Shown here piece by piece: positions 4,085 to 5,028 of a stretch of DNA of 5,028 bases. The stretch is from contig DAOWHE010000029.1 of NCBI GenBank assembly GCA_030641585.1, forward strand, positions 1 through 5,028, written 5' to 3'. A program made the position numbers and the translations under genes. How positions within the stretch are numbered: the first letter of the stretch is position 1; the number at the start of each line of letters is the position of its first letter. The notes beneath the pieces were generated by a model that saw only the letters and a program-made list of their open reading frames with translations, made no database searches and was not told the DNA's origin. Source of the DNA: Dehalococcoidales bacterium (GTDB lineage Bacteria > Chloroflexota > Dehalococcoidia > Dehalococcoidales > ARS1013).

Positions 4085-5028
4085 ATGAGAGTTAAGCGAT
4101 GTAAGGGGTTTCGTGACCTCGCCCCAGAGGAAATGTCAAAATTTCGCCTGATTGAGACCGCCTTTAGGGACTGCTGTCTCAGGTGGGGTTACCGGGAGGT
4201 CAGGACACCAACTCTTGAGTATCTTTACCTGTTTACCGCCACCGGAACTCTTACACCAAGTAGGTTAAACAGGGTGTATTCCTTCCTTGATTGGGATGGC
4301 TGGAGCGGCGAGAGGGTGGTACTTAGGCCTGATGGCACTATTCCTGTTGCCAGGCTTTATATTGATAGCATGGCTGAGCAAGGACTGGCCAAACTTTTTT
4401 ATGTGACCAATGTCTTTGCCTTTGAGGAGACGGGACAAAAGTCAAGGGAAAGGTGGCAGGGTGGTGCCGAGCTTATCGGTGTCAACTCAGCTATTGCTGA
4501 TGTTGAACTACTAGCCTTGGCTCTGGATGTTTTGCAGAGTTTGGGACTTAAGGGTATAAAGGTGCGCTTATCCCACGCTGGGCTGGTAAGGACAATTTTG
4601 GCTAAGCTTGAGCTGGGTCCCGGGGAGCAGATGAGGATATTTGACCAACTCCTGGATGGCGATACCGGGGTACTATCTAGGTTAAAGCCAGATAAACCTG
4701 AGCTGGTGGAGGCTTTGACTGTGCTACTGGACATAAAAGGGAAATCATCCGGATTTTTGAAAAACATTAAGGCACTATTTAGCCAAAAACTGCCTGAACT
4801 TGAGCCTCCCCTTGATAATTTTATAGCTATTACCGAGCTGGTGGAAGCTCTGGGTTGTGACTGCCAGATTGACCTGGCTTCGGGCAGGGGCTTTGAGTAC
4901 TATACCGGGGTTATTTTCCATCTCTTTATTGGAGGGGAAAACATTGGTGGCGGTGGCAGATATGATGCCCTGATTTCGCAAATGGGTGAGCAGGATACAC
5001 CGGCAGCCGGTTTTGCCCTTTATCTGGA
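4085..5028 (+). CDS. hisZ: HisRS-like protein, probably ATP phosphoribosyltransferase regulatory subunit HisZ (3' end cut by window)
   Basis: The frame is open from ATG 4085 to the right edge: 314 codons plus two bases, no stop. The start is supported by the SD at 4073-4078. The fold is that of class II histidyl-tRNA synthetase. CKGFRDLAPEEM (6-17) and GYREVRTPTLE (35-45) form the motif 1 region, LRPDGTIPVARLY (80-92) and NVFAFEE..GAELIG (109-132) the motif 2 region. GRGFEYYTGVIF (267-278) and GGGGRYDALI (288-297) are the histidine-binding motifs, and AAGFALYL (307-314) begins motif 3. HisZ binds HisG to give the active first enzyme of histidine biosynthesis and does not charge tRNA. In favour of HisZ over HisS are A112 where synthetases have the motif-2 arginine, and the GFEYYTGVIF and GGGGRYD wording. 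Against certainty, the C-terminus that would show or lack an anticodon-binding domain is out of view, as are any downstream his genes. A HisRS-like paralogue of other function remains possible. Confidence 0.75.
   Translation, partial: MRVKRCKGFRDLAPEEMSKFRLIETAFRDCCLRWGYREVRTPTLEYLYLFTATGTLTPSRLNRVYSFLDWDGWSGERVVLRPDGTIPVARLYIDSMAEQGLAKLFYVTNVFAFEETGQKSRERWQGGAELIGVNSAIADVELLALALDVLQSLGLKGIKVRLSHAGLVRTILAKLELGPGEQMRIFDQLLDGDTGVLSRLKPDKPELVEALTVLLDIKGKSSGFLKNIKALFSQKLPELEPPLDNFIAITELVEALGCDCQIDLASGRGFEYYTGVIFHLFIGGENIGGGGRYDALISQMGEQDTPAAGFALYL

Noticed and set aside
4399..4767. 122-codon minus-strand open frame opposite the hisZ-like gene
   Set aside because: It is an antisense shadow of a strongly supported conserved gene, with Ser/Pro-rich composition and no motif.

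Overview
The window looks like ordinary bacterial chromosome with moderate GC, carrying five complete genes and two cut by the window edges. The biotin ligase (no DNA-binding domain) and the HisZ-like protein resemble, from memory of those families, proteins of Chloroflexota, class Dehalococcoidia. This is an inference from protein flavour only; no marker gene is present. No rRNA, tRNA, CRISPR array, insertion sequence or phage gene is visible.

Layout. Bases 1-135 hold the last 44 codons of a plus-strand gene, perhaps a RelE/ParE-type toxin tail. Its stop overlaps by 3 bp the stop of a convergent 75-aa basic protein with a GGLKGG core (132-359). An approximately 200-bp gap then leads to a plus-strand biotin--protein ligase (561-1337). 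A 113-bp convergent spacer with two small hairpins follows. Next is a minus-strand operon read from 3882 down to 1451: full-length NfeD membrane serine protease, a short second NfeD carrying only a membrane helix and the OB-fold, and a stomatin/slipin. A 202-bp divergent intergenic region with facing promoters and two inverted repeats separates this operon from a plus-strand HisZ/HisRS-like gene that runs off the right edge (4085-5028).

How the genes fit together. NfeD (ClpP-like Ser-Lys protease plus membrane helices plus OB-fold) and stomatin form a classical membrane quality-control pair: the archaeal homologue PH1510 cleaves the hydrophobic C-terminal end of its partner stomatin. Here the pair has an extra element. 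The last ~96 codons of nfeD have been tandemly duplicated (constant offset 326 bp) and turned into a separate protease-less gene between nfeD and the slipin gene. The hisZ-like protein would act in histidine synthesis or its regulation, and the biotin ligase would charge acetyl-CoA carboxylase or similar carriers. Neither is functionally tied to the NfeD operon.

The most notable observations are the partial tandem nfeD duplication with a new start site, a HisRS-like protein that has lost the motif-2 arginine, a palindrome sitting on the nfeD operon -10 region, and the convergent overlapping gene pair at the left edge. I did not find strong evidence of a wholly new system.
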